From: G963677325 sp963810555
Lineage (GTDB): Bacteria > Bacteroidota > Bacteroidia > Bacteroidales > Prolixibacteraceae
NCBI GenBank assembly: GCA_963810555.1
Contig: CAWENX010000006.1
Span: forward strand, 516,240-580,239
DNA length: 64,000 bases
Reading direction: 5' to 3'
The position numbers and the translations under genes are program-made. Position 1 is the stretch's first letter. Each line of letters starts with the position of its first letter. Below are positions 29,167 to 38,776 of this stretch, piece by piece. The notes beneath the pieces are model-generated. The model ran no database searches. It saw only the letters and a program-made list of their open reading frames with translations, and was not told the DNA's origin.

Positions 29167-30087
29167 TTATACCGTTACAAAATTCTCTGATTTGAGTTTT
29201 GATTCGCCACTCCATCGGTAGGCTGATAGTTTTCCTGTTGTTGTCACACAACCGTCGACGCAGCAGATGTTCGGTTGTAAGATAGCCGGACCTTGTGACA
29301 GGCAATAATGTCCGAAAAAAACAAGCGGTTTGTCTGGTCCGTAAGGCTCAAATGAAGGAGCGATTTCAGCAGGAACTGTGTACTCCGGCAATATGAATTT
29401 ATTCCCAAACGAAAGCTGACGAAAATTCTTATTCTCAGGAGATTCCCACCAGTTCATCCTGAAAACCTTACGGCTCATTCCTTTGCTGCATTTTAGGATC
29501 AGATCCTGAGGACATTGAAATTCAAGTCCCTTCAGGGTTTTGTATATGATTGCCGCCGCAGGATGCTGATTTTCATGGATCGATCTCAAAAAGCTCTTTT
29601 TTAATTTCCCCGGGGGGATGAATTCAGAAAGGTATTGTATCTCCTTGTCGTTCCAGTATGCATGACAGATGCGGATTTCCCCGAGATCAATAAAAAGAGG
29701 CAAAGTCCTGAGCCATTTCAGATAATCACGCCATTCCTCCTTAAACCCTTTAAATGCTGTGAGGGTGCTCTGAATCTGGTTTCTGTTCTCTGTGATATGT
29801 CTTGACAGGAACATCCCGTTTGTATCCTTAATATGGTATAATATGGCGCTGTATTCGTGATTCCCGAGTATCGTTTTAGCTGAGCCTTCTTCTGTCATGG
29901 CCCTGATTATCTGCAAGGTTTCCCTGATTTCAGGCCCCCGGTTAATAAAATCACCTATAAAAACAGCAGTTCTTTCAGGATGTTTCCAGGCCCCGTCCAT
30001 TTTTGAATACCCCATCGCTTTTAATAGTTTTTTTAAAAGCGTGGCGAATCCATGCACATCTCCTATTATATCATAATATTGAGCCAT
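29167..30087 (-). CDS. Cytoplasmic metallophosphoesterase (PrpE/ApaH-like)
   Basis: The 306-residue product opens with IIGDVHGFATLLKKLL, then FIGDFINRGPEI, LGNHEYSAILYH, RICHAYW and FGHYCLS, the ordered metal-binding motifs of Ser/Thr-phosphatase-like diadenosine polyphosphatases. There is no signal peptide. It is the last gene of a likely minus-strand unit galK - MFS - this gene, only 11 bp after the transporter. Its link to sugar use is unknown. Confidence 0.82.
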   Translation of the reverse strand: MAQYYDIIGDVHGFATLLKKLLKAMGYSKMDGAWKHPERTAVFIGDFINRGPEIRETLQIIRAMTEEGSAKTILGNHEYSAILYHIKDTNGMFLSRHITENRNQIQSTLTAFKGFKEEWRDYLKWLRTLPLFIDLGEIRICHAYWNDKEIQYLSEFIPPGKLKKSFLRSIHENQHPAAAIIYKTLKGLEFQCPQDLILKCSKGMSRKVFRMNWWESPENKNFRQLSFGNKFILPEYTVPAEIAPSFEPYGPDKPLVFFGHYCLSQGPAILQPNICCVDGCVTTTGKLSAYRWSGESKLKSENFVTV

Positions 30088-30098
30088 TTAATCCATAA

Positions 30099-31304
30099 TT
30101 ACCTGATCTTTGAGCCTTTGGTTGCGAAAAATATCTGATAGCCATAATAAACAAACAGGCAGCTAATGGCCACGGTCAATCCGATACCGCGCTGAATGGC
30201 TCCCATCATGGGCGTTAAGATTGCTGCTCCTATGACGGAGGTCGAGATCACCCCGGAACCGATTTTTGCATGAGGGCCAAGATCCTCTAAAGCAAGGTTA
30301 TAAATGGTAGGCCACATAATAGAATGAAACAATCCCGTCCCAAGGAAAGCCCATAAAGCTATAGTACTTGCATTGGCTCCGACCAATAAAGACACTGACA
30401 ACATAGCAGCAGCCAACAGGGCGCAAATTGTAAGAAGCTGACGGGCTGTATACTTCTGAAGAATAAATATTCCAAGCAACCTTCCGACCATCAATCCTCC
30501 CCAATAAAATTTCAGCATATCGGTCCTTTGGACAGCACTGAAATCAAAACCCAGCGACTTTGTCGAATAATCGGCAAAAAAGCTTGGAATTCCTATTTCA
30601 ATACCCATATAAAAGAATATGGCAAGTGATCCCAACCACATATGAGGGTATTTGAAAGCGCTTGATTTGTACTCTTTGACTTTCCCGGTTACAATGTCTT
30701 CCTCAATTCCTTCAATCTCAGGAAGTTTGAGAAATAACATCACCACAAAGATTACCACCATAATCCCGCCGATCATTCCGAACGGACCCTGAACCGCTTT
30801 GGGATCCTGGCTGTTGGTGACAATCAAAAGGGAAACAAAAATGGGAGCAATCACGGTGGCTACCGAATTCAATGCATTGGTCAGGGTAAGCCTGCTGGCC
30901 GCTTTTTCTGGTGAACCTAAAGCATTTACATAAGGATTTGCAGCTACCTGCAGCAACACAACACCAACTGCAAAAACGGATACTGCGCTTAAAAAGGCAA
31001 AGTAACCTATCCCGACTGCCGGTATACAAAGAAAGAAACCTAATGCAATCATCCCGAGCCCTGCCAAAACCCCTTTCTTGTACCCGATCCTGTGAATAAG
31101 GAATCCTACAGGAACAGAAAATATGTAAGCGCCATAGAAAAAAGTGTTGGGCAATTGTTTCTCGACATCGCCAAGATGAAAGGCATCCTTGAGAAAGTCG
31201 ATCATCGAATTATTCATCGTAGTGATAAACCCTAACAAGAAGAAAAGGGTTGCCATTACGATCAGGGGGAACAAATATTTGTTATTGCCTTTGTTGTTTG
31301 TCAT
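30099..31304 (-). CDS. MFS sugar permease (FucP/GluP-like, FHS family)
   Basis: This is a 401-residue transporter with about 12 helices. FFLLGFITTMNNSMIDFLKDAF near the N terminus is the hallmark of fucose/glucose/galactose:H+ symporters, followed by a GYKKG loop and an ANPYVNALG motif that recurs in this family. The neighbouring galK makes galactose the most likely substrate. It lies 123 bp after galK, with a word repeat in the gap, and 11 bp before a phosphoesterase. Confidence 0.88.
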   Translation of the reverse strand: MTNNKGNNKYLFPLIVMATLFFLLGFITTMNNSMIDFLKDAFHLGDVEKQLPNTFFYGAYIFSVPVGFLIHRIGYKKGVLAGLGMIALGFFLCIPAVGIGYFAFLSAVSVFAVGVVLLQVAANPYVNALGSPEKAASRLTLTNALNSVATVIAPIFVSLLIVTNSQDPKAVQGPFGMIGGIMVVIFVVMLFLKLPEIEGIEEDIVTGKVKEYKSSAFKYPHMWLGSLAIFFYMGIEIGIPSFFADYSTKSLGFDFSAVQRTDMLKFYWGGLMVGRLLGIFILQKYTARQLLTICALLAAAMLSVSLLVGANASTIALWAFLGTGLFHSIMWPTIYNLALEDLGPHAKIGSGVISTSVIGAAILTPMMGAIQRGIGLTVAISCLFVYYGYQIFFATKGSKIR

Positions 31305-31341
31305 TTCTTATAAGATTGAGTTAGTATTTGATTTTGAATAT

Positions 31342-31373
31342 CTCAGTGTTTCAGAATTTCAATGTTTTAGTGA
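31342..31373. repeat. 8-bp word array between galK and the sugar permease
   Basis: Four contiguous units, CTCAGTGT, TTCAGAAT, TTCAATGT and TTTAGTGA, are followed by a TGATC / GATCA pair across a short loop. It may modulate read-through from galK. Confidence 0.55.
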
Positions 31374-31427
31374 TCGCGCAGAACCGCTGATCACTCATTA
31401 CTTTTCCTGATTCATAATTACAGTTGG

Positions 31428-32590
31428 TTAAAAAAGCTTCTTCCCGCCGTCGCCAATTTCGGCCACATAAAATACGGGTTTCAGCCCTGTGCGTTTCTGA
31501 TAGTTTTTCCCCACTTCCTGGATAAAAGTATCTACCGCCTCGTCCTTTACAAGACTGACGGTACAGCCGCCAAATCCCCCGCCGGTCATTCGCGAACCGA
31601 TGACACCATCTATTTTCCGGGCTTCCTCAACCATCGTATCCAGCTCATCGCCCGTTACTTCATAATCATCCCGCAGAGAATCATGCGAGCCGTTCATCAG
31701 TTCGCCGAACCGGGCAAGATTCCCTTTTTTAAGCTGCTTTACCGCTTCTTCCGTACGATAAATTTCACTCACCACATGCCTTGCACGGCGCCGGACAGTC
31801 TCGTTTTCTATCTTTATTCTCAACCTTTTTAAATTCATCGAGTGAAATTTCGCCCAGTGCGGAAATTGCTTTAAACGGCTGAATAGCCTTCACTGCTGCC
31901 TGGCATTCGGCAACCCTCTCGTTATATTTCCCTGAATCCAGCTTGTGAGGGCTGTTGGTGTTGCTGATGACTATCTTCACTCCGTCCAGTGCAACAGGTA
32001 CCAGTTCATAAGTCAAGCGTATCGCAGTTGAGGAAAACAGCATGGTCTTTTTCGCCCATTATGGATGTAAACTGATCCATGATCCCGCAATTGACGCCTG
32101 CAAATTCATGCTCAGCCTTGCGGCCCATCTTGGCCAGTTCAACCTTATCTATCCCGAATCCATATTGATCATTGAGCGTTACGCAGGTCACAATCTCCAG
32201 GGCCGCCGATGACGATAAGCCCGCTCCCGTCGGAACATCACCATAGAAAAGCATATCTGCCCCCTGCTTAAAAAGCAATCCCTTCTTGAGAAACTGTGCA
32301 AAAACACCGATGGGATAATTAACCCATTCCTTACCAATAGGTTTATTAAGATCCTCAATCTTTACTTCTGCCTTGAAATCAAAATCGACAGAGGCAAATC
32401 TTACCGTCTGTCTCTCCGTTTTCCTGATAAGGCAATAAATCCCGAAGCTTAAGGCACATGGAAACACAAATCCCCCGTTGTAATCAGTATGCTCTCCGAT
32501 CAGGTTTACCCTTCCCGGTGAAAAATATCCGTTAATATTTCCTGGTCCGTATAGTTCAGTAAATTTTGATTTCAGTTCTTCAATGGTCAT
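31428..32590 (-). CDS. galK: Galactokinase, two frameshifts
   Basis: GalK phosphorylates galactose at C1 to enter the Leloir pathway. The GHMP-kinase motifs are present: GRVNLIGEHTDYNGG near residue 30, GAGLSSSAALE near 130 (ATP-binding), and SRMTGGGFGGCTVSL near the C terminus. The frame breaks twice. Near 32011 one extra T separates FLNCDTLD from YELVPVALDG. Near 31812 one extra A separates KKVENK from IENETVRRRARH. Removing both bases gives a normal protein of about 385 residues, so I treat it as intact and the sequence as faulty. It leads a minus-strand unit with the sugar permease. Confidence 0.9.
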
Positions 32591-32777
32591 GTTGCTTGTA
32601 TTTTAATTATTTAATCCGGTCAGTGATGATAAGGACAAATATAGAATTATTTATTTGAATAATAATTGCGACAGAGTCGGTTGGCAATTAGACTTTACAG
32701 TTTTATTTAATGGATTGAATAATCCCCAATACCGATTTAATATAAGCAGTAGCATCTTAATAACTTCATCGTATTTA

Positions 32778-32872
32778 TTGTACACTTACTATATATTCAT
32801 TGTACACTTATTATACTAAAATTGTACAGTAATGTACAGATGTACAGTAATTGTACAGTAAGTGTACACAAA
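32778..32872. repeat. 11-bp phased TGTACA array between galK and the Wzi-like gene
   Basis: Nine units run without gaps: TTGTACACTTA, CTATATATTCA, TTGTACACTTA, TTATACTAAAA, TTGTACAGTAA, TGTACAGA, TGTACAGTAA, TTGTACAGTAA, GTGTACACAAA. Seven contain TGTACA. All units are 11 bp except an 8- and a 10-bp one. TGTACACTTAC (32779) and GTAAGTGTACA (32858) are exact complements. The array lies between divergent genes, so it could hold operators. The rest of the 32591-33040 gap holds no gene. Confidence 0.75.
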
Positions 32873-33040
32873 ATACCTCTTTGGTATAGATTTGAACGGG
32901 GTAAAATAACATTTTAAGGAGTACTGAATTTTGCGGTTGGGTCTTCGGTCTGATCTGCGAGTATGATAAGGGCGATTCGAAATACTTTTTAAAAGTTAAG
33001 TTATCTTTGCTCCTGTAATTGTAACCAAAACTGACTGATA

Positions 33041-34459
33041 TTGAAATTCACTTTGCTTTTCACATCTCTGTTTTTGACCTTCAATCTGTTGGCGCAGGAG
33101 AAGATACACATAGCCCCTGAAGTTAATGCATCATTCGGATCGTATGTTGTCTTCAGGAGAGGATCTGCCGTTCTGGCTTGTATCCAACCAGAACGGGGTT
33201 TTCACGATGAAAAACAACACTTATCAGTTATTCCAGTTTGGATATTGAGCGGGGATTAGAGAAGGATTCATTAAAAAAATGGGGATTTTACTTATGGCAC
33301 AAACCTGGTTTATGGTTATGCCGGAGCTTCTGATTTTCAGGTGAATCAATACTGGATGGGAGCGAGGTACAAATGGCTGGTGATGAAAGCGGGAGCACAG
33401 CCTGATCCGATACTTTATGCAGGATTATCATCCACCAACGGCAATATGGACTGGTCGAACAACGCACGGCCACTTCCCGGAATCGCTTTTTCGACGGATG
33501 GTTTTATTCCTTTTTTCTTCTGGAAGAAGTGGTTTTCGGTGAAGGGTTTTTATGCGGAATATTTTCTGAACGACAGAAGGTATGTTGAAAATGCCCATCT
33601 TCACCATAAATATGCCTGGGCAAGAGCATCATTAAATTCCTGGAAGATCAGTCTCGGACTGGATCATTGGGTTTACTGGGGAGGGACCTCACCTGATTTG
33701 GGCAATCTTCCCGGATTCGATAATTATTTTAGATATATATTTTCTCTGAGGGGGAAGAAAACCTCGCTGGCGATTGACAGGGCAAATGCTTCAGGCAGTT
33801 CACTTGGATTGTATCTGCTGACGGTTGAAAAGGAGTATCCTGATGTTTCTCTGACTTTCTATTATAACCATCCTTTTGAAGACCGCTCCGGACTTGAAAT
33901 GGCAAATGCTCCCGATGGATTGTGGGGCATTTACCTTCATCGCAAAAAGGGAAAGGCTTTTCTGCAGGATGTTGTTTACGAATTACAAAATACGACAAAT
34001 CAAAGCGGTACGTATGACCAGGTGGAAATTGGCAATACAGGGATAAGAACCGGACGCGGCAATGACAACTATTTCAACAATTGGGTGTATAAATCGGGGC
34101 ATGTTTATTACAACCGGATGATGGGGAGCCCGGTTTTTATTCCTGAAATCGATGCAAACGGTATTTCCACGGGATTCGACAATACCCGTATCTGGCTTAA
34201 TCATTTGGGCCTCAGCGGATGGATGGGCGAGAGGCTTTCCTGGAAATCGTATCTTACCTTTACACGCAGTTTAGGTACGTATGATCCATCAAGGGTTAAT
34301 CTGCCTGAGCCTCTTGATCAGTTTTCCTTCTTATTCGGGTGCGTTTATTTGTGTAAACGTCTGCCTTTTGATCTTAATTTTGGCATTGCGGGTGATTACG
34401 GACAGCGCTTTGAAACAAGGACAGGAGGGTATGCCGGGATTTCGTGGAGAATAAAGTGA
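33041..34459 (+). CDS. Capsule assembly Wzi-like outer-membrane protein, several frameshifts
   Basis: A signal peptide (to LLAQ) is followed by HIAPEVNASFGSYVV. Short pieces in other frames follow (DLPFWLVSNQNGVF, then DIERGLEKDSLKKWGFYLWH) before the long frame from about 33341 (NQYWMGARYKWLVMKAG). The long part has alternating aromatic strands (RYVENAHLHHKY, LDHWVYWGGTSPD) typical of the Wzi/OprB-like beta-barrel that anchors capsule at the surface. At least three indels lie between 33150 and 33341. The end overlaps the next gene by 16 bp. A TATCTTTG box at 33002-33009 precedes the start. Confidence 0.7.
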
Positions 34460-35691
34460 TAAATGTGATAAGTCATAAAATAACGGATATTTCAGTTAAG
34501 GATTTCACGTATGAGCTTCCGGAAGAGAGGATTGCAAAGTATGCCCTGGCTGAACGGGACAGGTCAAAATTACTTGTCTGGAAAAACGGAAGCATAAAAG
34601 ACGATGTCTTTTACAATCTTGCTGAAAATCTTCCTGCCGGTTCGATGCTTGTTTTTAACAACACGAAAGTAATCAGGGCAAGATTGATTTTCAGGAAAAA
34701 AACAGGGGCCAGGATAGAAGTTTTCTGCCTTGAGCCTACTCAGCCTTCAGATTATTCGCTTTCCTTCTCTCAGACTGAAAGCTGCCGGTGGAAGTGCATT
34801 ATCGGGAATTTAAAGAAGTGGAAAGATGAGGTACTGGAACGTAAATTATCGGTAAACGGGGAGGATATTATTTTAAGGGCGGAGAAAACAGCGCCTTTCA
34901 ATGATGCCTGGGAAATCCTGTTTTCGTGGGACAATCCTCATTTTACTTTTGCAGAAGTCATTGAAACAGCTGGAGATATGCCGATCCCTCCTTATCTTAA
35001 CAGGGAAGCAGAAGATTCTGACAGTTTGAGTTACCAGACGGTATATTCCAAAATCAAGGGTTCTGTTGCCGCACCGACGGCAGGACTTCATTTTACTCCG
35101 AAGGTTTTCGATTTATTAAAGAAAAAGAACATCCTATGTGAGGAATTGACTTTGCATGTTGGAGCAGGCACTTTTCAGCCTGTTAAATCGGCGACGATTT
35201 CAGGACATAAGATGCATACCGAGCATTTTACAGTCAGCCTTGAATTCCTGAAAAGGCTTTCGGAATACAAGGGTAAGATCATTGCTGTCGGGACGACATC
35301 GGTGAGGACACTGGAAAGCCTCTATTGGATGGGGTGTAAAATAATGGATCATCCTTTGGCGGAGCGGGATAGCTTACCGGTTGCTCAATGGGAAACCTAT
35401 TTGGTGGGAGAGAGAAGTTGCAGCCTTCAGAATTCCCTTGGAGCCCTGATGGATTATATGGTGAGCCATAACCTGCAGGAATTGAATACGTCAACGGAGA
35501 TCATTATTGTTCCGGGGTATGAATTTAAGATGATTAATGGTATGATTACCAATTTTCATCAGCCGCAAAGTACTCTGCTGCTTTTGATTGCTGCTTTTTT
35601 AGGGGATGAGTGGAAAAGGATTTATAATCACGCTTTGGCAAATGATTACAGGTTTTTGAGTTACGGGGATTCGAATCTTTATCTGAAATAA
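34444..35691 (+). CDS. Second QueA-like SAM:tRNA ribosyltransferase-isomerase, long form
   Basis: This is a 415-residue paralogue of the QueA at 19979. It keeps FNNTKVIRARLIF, YQTVYSKIKGSVAAPTAGLHF and LHVGAGTFQPV, and ends LSYGDSNLYL. About 65 extra residues lie in inserts, for example SYSLSFSQTESCRWKC near residue 105 and PVAQWETYLVGERSCSLQ near 320. The start overlaps the end of the Wzi-like gene, so the two are translationally linked. Long QueA-like proteins exist in other Bacteroidota alongside the canonical enzyme; a distinct substrate is possible but not shown. Confidence 0.85.
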   Translation: MENKVINVISHKITDISVKDFTYELPEERIAKYALAERDRSKLLVWKNGSIKDDVFYNLAENLPAGSMLVFNNTKVIRARLIFRKKTGARIEVFCLEPTQPSDYSLSFSQTESCRWKCIIGNLKKWKDEVLERKLSVNGEDIILRAEKTAPFNDAWEILFSWDNPHFTFAEVIETAGDMPIPPYLNREAEDSDSLSYQTVYSKIKGSVAAPTAGLHFTPKVFDLLKKKNILCEELTLHVGAGTFQPVKSATISGHKMHTEHFTVSLEFLKRLSEYKGKIIAVGTTSVRTLESLYWMGCKIMDHPLAERDSLPVAQWETYLVGERSCSLQNSLGALMDYMVSHNLQELNTSTEIIIVPGYEFKMINGMITNFHQPQSTLLLLIAAFLGDEWKRIYNHALANDYRFLSYGDSNLYLK

Positions 35692-35784
35692 TGCACCTTA
35701 AAATTATCAATGTTTTCTGTTTCTGTGATTCCTTACTTTGTTACCAATGACAGATTGATTGGAGAAAAGGTACTCAGGGGAAAA

Positions 35785-35911
35785 AGATTCTTCACTTCGT
35801 TCAGAATGACAGTCGGTACGGTATTGGAGGGAGGCTTGAGGGCGGCATGGCCGCCCCCCAAGCCTCCCTCCCTGATATCAAAATGTCATTTCGAACGAAG
35901 TGAGAAATCTC
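35785..35911. repeat. Nested inverted-repeat element, MITE-like
   Basis: The outer arms (35785-35811 and 35884-35911) are imperfect complements built around TTCACTTCGTTC / GAACGAAGTGA. Inside, 35826-35846 and 35850-35871 form a 21-bp GC-rich stem with one bulged base and a 3-nt loop. A related half-element (GTCATTGGAAATGGAGCGAA) follows near 35948. The sequence resembles dispersed palindromes in other Bacteroidota genomes. It occupies the gap between the convergent QueA-like and radical SAM genes, which holds no gene. Confidence 0.75.
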
Positions 35912-36048
35912 TTGCAATGACCTCAACAGGTGCTTATAAAAAATCTGTCATTGGAAATGGAGCGAAGCAGAATGATCCCGCACATGCAGGATTTATAATT
36001 TGTACATCGTTGTATTTAAAAAACAAGGATTGACTAAATTTTAACCGA

Positions 36049-37005
36049 TCAGGATTTATTTCCTTCATACAGCCTTCCCTGCCAGGTGTCTCTTTCGATC
36101 AGGTGTTTTTCGACTTTGGCAACGAATTCAAAGTTTTTCAGCCCCCATTTTGGGGCGATCACCATTTTATCCGGAGCCGAACTGACAAAGCGTTCAACGA
36201 TAATAGAAGGATTAAGAAACTCAAGATAATCAACGACAAGATCGACGTATGATTCAACTGTAAACATTGTAAAGTCTTCAGGAACTTCAGCGAATTCCTT
36301 CGCCATTTTGGTCCCGGTATGTATCTGAAGTTGATGCAGTTTTATATTTTCGACCGGCAATGAGGAAATCACTCTCGCCTGTTCCATAAAATCCTCATAA
36401 TTTTCGCCCGGCAGACCAAGGATGAGATGAGCACAGTTGTGGATGCCTCTGCGGGAGGTCTCTTCCAGTGCCTTAGCGGAATCTTCAAAGCTGTGTCCCC
36501 GATTGATACGCTTCAAAGTTTCTTCCTTAACTGATTCAATGCCAAGTTCCAGCATGACATAGCATTTCTTCGAGAATTCTTCCAGCAAGTCAAGCACTTC
36601 ATATCCAAGGCAATCGGGACGGGTGGCAATGACAAGTCCTAATACTTTCTCATGCCGGAGCGCTTCGTCATACAATTGTTTCAGGATCTCGACAGGGGCA
36701 TAGGTGCCCGTATAGGCCTGAAAATAGGCAAGAAACCGCATGGTGTCATATTTCTTTGAAAAGAACCGGATACCTTCTTCAAGCTGGATTTTCAGGTCAT
36801 CCTGAAGATGGCAGTAATCGGGCTGGAAGGTTTTGTTGTTGCAATAGGAACAGCCTCCGTAACCTTTCAGGCCGTCGCGGTTCGGGCAGGTGAAGCCTGC
36901 ATTGAGAGAGATTTTCTGCACACGCCCGTTAAAAAGCTTGCGAAAATGAGTGGAGAAATCGTTGTAGCGCTTTTCCTTGCTTATTAAGATTTTGCTTTCA
37001 GTCAC
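36049..37005 (-). CDS. TIGR01212-family radical SAM protein (YhcC-like)
   Basis: The 318-residue product begins YNDFSTHFRKLFNGRVQKISLNAGFTCPNRDG. The cluster cysteines sit in CPNRDGLKGYGGCSYC, the spaced motif of the TIGR01212/YhcC radical SAM family. LVIATRPDCLG and LGLPGEN follow as SAM-binding regions. The reaction is unknown; E. coli YhcC is uncharacterised. It is transcribed alone, divergent from asnS, with a TACTTTTG box at 37077-37084 on the asnS side. Confidence 0.87.
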   Translation of the reverse strand: MTESKILISKEKRYNDFSTHFRKLFNGRVQKISLNAGFTCPNRDGLKGYGGCSYCNNKTFQPDYCHLQDDLKIQLEEGIRFFSKKYDTMRFLAYFQAYTGTYAPVEILKQLYDEALRHEKVLGLVIATRPDCLGYEVLDLLEEFSKKCYVMLELGIESVKEETLKRINRGHSFEDSAKALEETSRRGIHNCAHLILGLPGENYEDFMEQARVISSLPVENIKLHQLQIHTGTKMAKEFAEVPEDFTMFTVESYVDLVVDYLEFLNPSIIVERFVSSAPDKMVIAPKWGLKNFEFVAKVEKHLIERDTWQGRLYEGNKS

Positions 37006-37146
37006 TTATTCCTGTTATATAACGGCAAATTTAGTCTTTTATTGGGGTGAAGGAAATTAGTAAAGATCAAAAGTTTTACTTTTGCAATCTAATATAGATG
37101 AACGAAGAAGTACAAGGATTGTATTATCGGATTATAAAGCAGCGAA

Positions 37147-38586
37147 ATGAAGAATAAGAGAATTGTTGATATCCTGAAGGAAGGTAAGGTCGGTTCAGAG
37201 ATAACGGTGAAGGGATGGGTCCGCACAAGAAGAAGCAGTAAGAACGTTAATTTTATTGCCCTGAATGATGGGTCAACGATCAATAATCTGCAGGTAGTTG
37301 CTGATGCTGAAGCTTTTGGAGAGGAGATGATAAGGAATATCAACTCCGGCGCTGCAATCGGTGTTACGGGAAAACTGGTTGAATCGGTTGGTTCAGGGCA
37401 GTCAGTAGAATTGAAAGCGGATGTTATTGAAATCATCGGTCCTGCAGATCCTGAGAAATATCCTTTACAGCCCAAACGGCATTCGCTGGAGTTTCTTCGG
37501 GAGATTGCTCACCTCAGGCCAAGGACAGCCACCTTCAGCGCAGTTTTTCGTATCCGCCATGCCATGATTTTTGCTATTCATCAGTTCTTTCATGAAAGGG
37601 GTTTTTATAATATTCACACACCTATTATCACCAGCTCTGATGCCGAAGGCGCCGGTGAGATGTTTCGCGTTACAACACTTCCGCCCAATGAAGTTCATTT
37701 AGATGAGGAAGGAAAGCCGGATTTTTCGGAAGATTTTTTTGGGAAATCAACCAATCTGACTGTTTCAGGACAGCTTGAAGGAGAACTTTTTGCTATGGCT
37801 CTTTCGAGGATTTATACCTTCGGGCCAACCTTCAGGGCTGAGAATTCAAACACTTCACGACATCTTGCAGAATTCTGGATGATAGAGCCTGAGGTTGCCT
37901 TCTTTGATCTGAATGACAACATGGATCTTGCCGAGGAGTTTTTAAAATATCTTATCCGGTATGCTCTTGACAATTGCATGGATGATCTTCTTTTCCTAAG
38001 GAATCGTCTGATTGAGGAAGAGAAAAATAAGCCTGCGGATCAGAGGTCGATGGATTTGATTGAAAAGCTGCGTTTTGTTGCTGACAATGATTTTGTGAGG
38101 CTTACCTATACGGAGGCAATAGAGATATTGAAAAATTCAAAACCAAATAAGAAGGGTAAATTCCAGTATCCGATCACAGGTTATGGGACTGATCTTCAGA
38201 GCGAGCATGAAAGATTTCTTGTAGAGCAGGAGTTTAAAAAGCCTGTTATTCTGACTAATTATCCGAAAGAGATCAAAGCTTTTTATATGCGTCTTGATGA
38301 TAATGGCAAAACAGTATCGGCTATGGATGTTCTCTTTCCGCAAATCGGGGAGATCATTGGGGGTTCGCAGCGTGAAGAACGGCTCGAAGTTCTTGAAAGA
38401 AGAATGGAAGAGATGTCGGTTCCCAAAGAAGAGATGCAGTGGTACCTGGATACCCGCCGTTTCGGAGGTTGTCCTCATGCAGGATTTGGACTGGGATTCG
38501 AACGGCTTATGCTTTTTGTGACCGGGATGGGAAATATCCGGGATGTGATTCCGTTTGCAAGGACACCCAAAAACTGTGAATTTTGA
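37147..38586 (+). CDS. asnS: Asparaginyl-tRNA synthetase
   Basis: This class IIb synthetase has an N-terminal OB-fold (GWVRTRRSSKNVNFIALNDG) and a catalytic domain with TFSAVFRIRHAM, FRAENSNTSRHLAEFWMIEPE (motif 2) and a motif 3 region GLGFERLMLFVTGMGNIRDVIPFARTP. The N-rather-than-D recognition residues and the 479-residue length fit AsnS. The frame is intact. The gene ends just before a large two-armed word repeat. Confidence 0.96.
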   Translation: MKNKRIVDILKEGKVGSEITVKGWVRTRRSSKNVNFIALNDGSTINNLQVVADAEAFGEEMIRNINSGAAIGVTGKLVESVGSGQSVELKADVIEIIGPADPEKYPLQPKRHSLEFLREIAHLRPRTATFSAVFRIRHAMIFAIHQFFHERGFYNIHTPIITSSDAEGAGEMFRVTTLPPNEVHLDEEGKPDFSEDFFGKSTNLTVSGQLEGELFAMALSRIYTFGPTFRAENSNTSRHLAEFWMIEPEVAFFDLNDNMDLAEEFLKYLIRYALDNCMDDLLFLRNRLIEEEKNKPADQRSMDLIEKLRFVADNDFVRLTYTEAIEILKNSKPNKKGKFQYPITGYGTDLQSEHERFLVEQEFKKPVILTNYPKEIKAFYMRLDDNGKTVSAMDVLFPQIGEIIGGSQREERLEVLERRMEEMSVPKEEMQWYLDTRRFGGCPHAGFGLGFERLMLFVTGMGNIRDVIPFARTPKNCEF

Positions 38587-38589
38587 TTT

Positions 38590-38731
38590 GCTAATGTGCT
38601 GATGTGGTAATATGTTGATGTGTTAATGTGCTGATTAAAAGTAAATTCAACGTATTTAATCACTACCGAATCGGTACATTAACTAATTATCACAACATCA
38701 CATCATCACATCAACTAATCATCACATCAAA
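38590..38731. repeat. 8-bp word arrays facing each other between asnS and rpoN
   Basis: The left array (38590-38637) has six units: GCTAATGT, GCTGATGT, GGTAATAT, GTTGATGT, GTTAATGT, GCTGATTA. The right array (38676-38731) has seven: ACATTAAC, TAATTATC, ACAACATC, ACATCATC, ACATCAAC, TAATCATC, ACATCAAA. The right words are near complements of the left words. This is the clearest example of the pattern in this window. A TATTTTTG box follows at 38736-38743. Confidence 0.85.
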
Positions 38732-38776
38732 TTCATATTTTTGTTACCTTTCGGACTGAAATTGGCAGGGAATCAT

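Noticed and set aside
35710..36033. 107-codon plus-strand frame after the second QueA gene
   Set aside because: It runs through the nested palindromic element; its translation is repeat-derived.
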